A model generated the notes under the pieces. The model was not told where the DNA came from. It was given only the letters and a program-made list of their open reading frames with translations, and did no database searches. A DNA stretch of 6,423 bases from an uncultured Oscillospiraceae bacterium (GTDB lineage Bacteria; Bacillota; Clostridia; UBA1212; UBA1255): the NCBI GenBank assembly GCA_902462635.1, contig CABQCN010000089.1:1-6423 (forward strand), written 5' to 3'. This document shows positions 5,393-6,423 of this stretch, in pieces. A program made the position numbers and the translations under genes. Every line of letters begins with the position of its first letter. Position 1 is the stretch's first letter.

Positions 5393-6423
5393 AGTGATCA
5401 CCATTTTTCCCATCATAGAGTTCCTTTGTTTCTTCCCAAATCCGGAAAGGCTTTTCATTCCAGTTTTTTGCAAAAATCATCGCGCAGGCAAGCGCGACAA
5501 CCGCCACCGCGCATAACACGTTAAAAATTCCCATCAGAGACCGTCCCGTATTCTGAGGCGGCCAATAGTAATAACTGCCCGTCGCATAGTCCTCATTAAT
5601 ATACGCGCCGCCGATCGAAAGGCCCGTCATCACTTCAAGCACCGTATAGAAATTCGAAAGCGACTGTACGGCGTACGTCCCTAAGAGCAGTTTGTTATTT
5701 GAATAAATAACGGCCGCAAGCAGCAGCGCAATCGCCGGATAAAAATACCGTTCATGCATACGCGGCCCGAAGGTTGCCACCGTGTAAATCAAAAGCGCGG
5801 AAAGCAGGTAGGCGTACGGATGTTTTTTCTTTCCAAAAAGATACAGCGCGCCGGTCAGCAGGCTGAGCAGCACGATCGCGATCATGCCCCATTTAAAATA
5901 CGTCAGTCCCAGGAAAGACGCGCTGTCCTGCACCCAGTTGGCGCCGAGCAGATAAAAGAAGTTGAACGAATTTACGGTAGCATACGTATATCCATCCGCC
6001 GTATTCGTATAGACGCCGATGATCCAGCTGAAAATATTCGGCTGCATCTTGATTCCGAAAGGCAATATAATCAAAAACGCCGTCCCGAAAAAAGCCGCGA
6101 TACTGTAGGCGAACCGAAGCAGTCTTTTGGCCAGCGGCAGCTCCCGTTCCCGGATCAGCTGCCGCAGAAGCGCAAACCCCAGAATCGGCACGAAAAAGAT
6201 TCCCTGCGGTTTCAATGTCACCGCACAAGCCAGCGCCGCCGCCGCCCATCCGTAACGGTCCTTTTCGATACAATACGCAGCCGCAAGCAGCGCCAGCGCC
6301 AGCAGGGAATCCACCTGTCCCCAGCAGGCGGAATCGAGTAAAACCAACGGGTTAAACAGCCAGATTGCGACGAGAAACAACGTCCAGTTCTTGCTCATGC
6401 GCTTTGCCGCCATTTTATAAAAA
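5367..6423 (-). CDS. Polytopic GT-C-type membrane glycosyltransferase (N-terminus beyond window edge)
   Basis: The frame is open to the right edge: codons for Phe-Tyr-Lys precede the ATG at 6413, which lacks a ribosome binding site, so the true start is outside. Counting from that ATG there are 348 residues. They hold about eight hydrophobic segments and these GT-C landmarks: NPLVLLDSACWGQVDS (21-36), KPQG (68-71) before a hydrophobic helix, and GPRMHERYFYP (216-226). The WGQ-D-S and HERY motifs recur in polyprenyl-phosphate-dependent mannosyl/glucosyltransferases of the PIG-M, GT87 and DUF2029 type. In those the catalytic acidic residue lies in the first external loop, which would be in the missing part. 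The C-terminal tail (about 318-348) is hydrophilic and acidic. It overlaps the GT39 gene, pointing to co-expression and a common envelope glycosylation task. The donor and product cannot be told from this fragment. Confidence 0.82.
   Translation of the reverse strand, partial: FYKMAAKRMSKNWTLFLVAIWLFNPLVLLDSACWGQVDSLLALALLAAAYCIEKDRYGWAAAALACAVTLKPQGIFFVPILGFALLRQLIRERELPLAKRLLRFAYSIAAFFGTAFLIILPFGIKMQPNIFSWIIGVYTNTADGYTYATVNSFNFFYLLGANWVQDSASFLGLTYFKWGMIAIVLLSLLTGALYLFGKKKHPYAYLLSALLIYTVATFGPRMHERYFYPAIALLLAAVIYSNNKLLLGTYAVQSLSNFYTVLEVMTGLSIGGAYINEDYATGSYYYWPPQNTGRSLMGIFNVLCAVAVVALACAMIFAKNWNEKPFRIWEETKELYDGKNGDHYDESNIEP
5396..5402 (-). promoter_or_regulatory. Extended ribosome binding site choosing the GT39 start
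   Basis: The reverse strand reads GGTGATC followed by ACT and the ATG at 5392-5390. This is complementary to the 16S tail beyond its CCUCC core, so the effective spacing is normal (about 8 nt from the GG). A competing site, AAAGGA at 5427-5422, sits 5 nt before two adjacent ATGs at 5416 and 5413. Both lie inside the upstream gene, and either start keeps the lipoprotein signal peptide intact, so the choice changes only eight or fewer cytoplasmic residues. Confidence 0.55.

Noticed and set aside
5754..6341. Plus-strand open frame (195 codons) opposite the GT-C glycosyltransferase
   Set aside because: The translation is low-complexity, rich in basic residues and Gln, which is typical of the antisense of a hydrophobic membrane protein.

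Overview
The window looks like chromosomal DNA of a spore-forming Firmicute, most likely a member of the Clostridia. The evidence is a fragment at the left edge that reads as the sporulation regulator SpoIIID, strong AGGAGG-type ribosome binding sites, a zinc/manganese-type binding lipoprotein of a kind I associate with gut Clostridia, and single-domain DUF2156 and TtcA-like proteins. I cannot place it to genus. No mobile elements, RNA genes or CRISPR repeats are visible.

Layout, left to right. (1) Positions 1-160, minus strand: the first 53 codons of spoIIID, running off the left edge. (2) Positions 161-289: a short divergent intergenic region with a sigma-E-like promoter candidate facing spoIIID and a sigma-A-like candidate facing right. 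(3) Positions 290-1183, plus strand: a solitary metal-binding (ZnuA/TroA-type) ABC lipoprotein with no transporter partners in view. (4) Positions 1187-6423, minus strand: a tightly packed four-gene run, in transcription order a polytopic GT-C-type glycosyltransferase (start beyond the right edge), a large lipoprotein-anchored protein O-mannosyltransferase-like enzyme (GT39) with extra beta-sandwich domains, a TtcA-like tRNA thiolation ATPase, and a DUF2156 (LPG-synthase C-terminal-like) acyltransferase-fold protein. The junctions are a 26-nt overlap (or 50 nt with an alternative start), a 1-bp gap and a 19-nt overlap, so the four are probably one operon with translational coupling. It ends tail-to-tail against the metal-binding gene with only 3 bp between stop codons.

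The two membrane glycosyltransferases plausibly act together on the outer face of the membrane, using polyprenyl-phosphate sugars to modify secreted proteins or envelope polymers. The TtcA-like and DUF2156 genes have no obvious functional link to them and may simply share the transcript. The most unusual item is the GT39 enzyme: a lipobox signal peptide, a carbohydrate-binding-module-like domain, an additional membrane anchor, and a discoidin-like domain inserted in the first external loop just before the catalytic Asp-Glu pair. The second is the metal-binding lipoprotein, in which a usual metal-ligand histidine appears to be replaced by aspartate.
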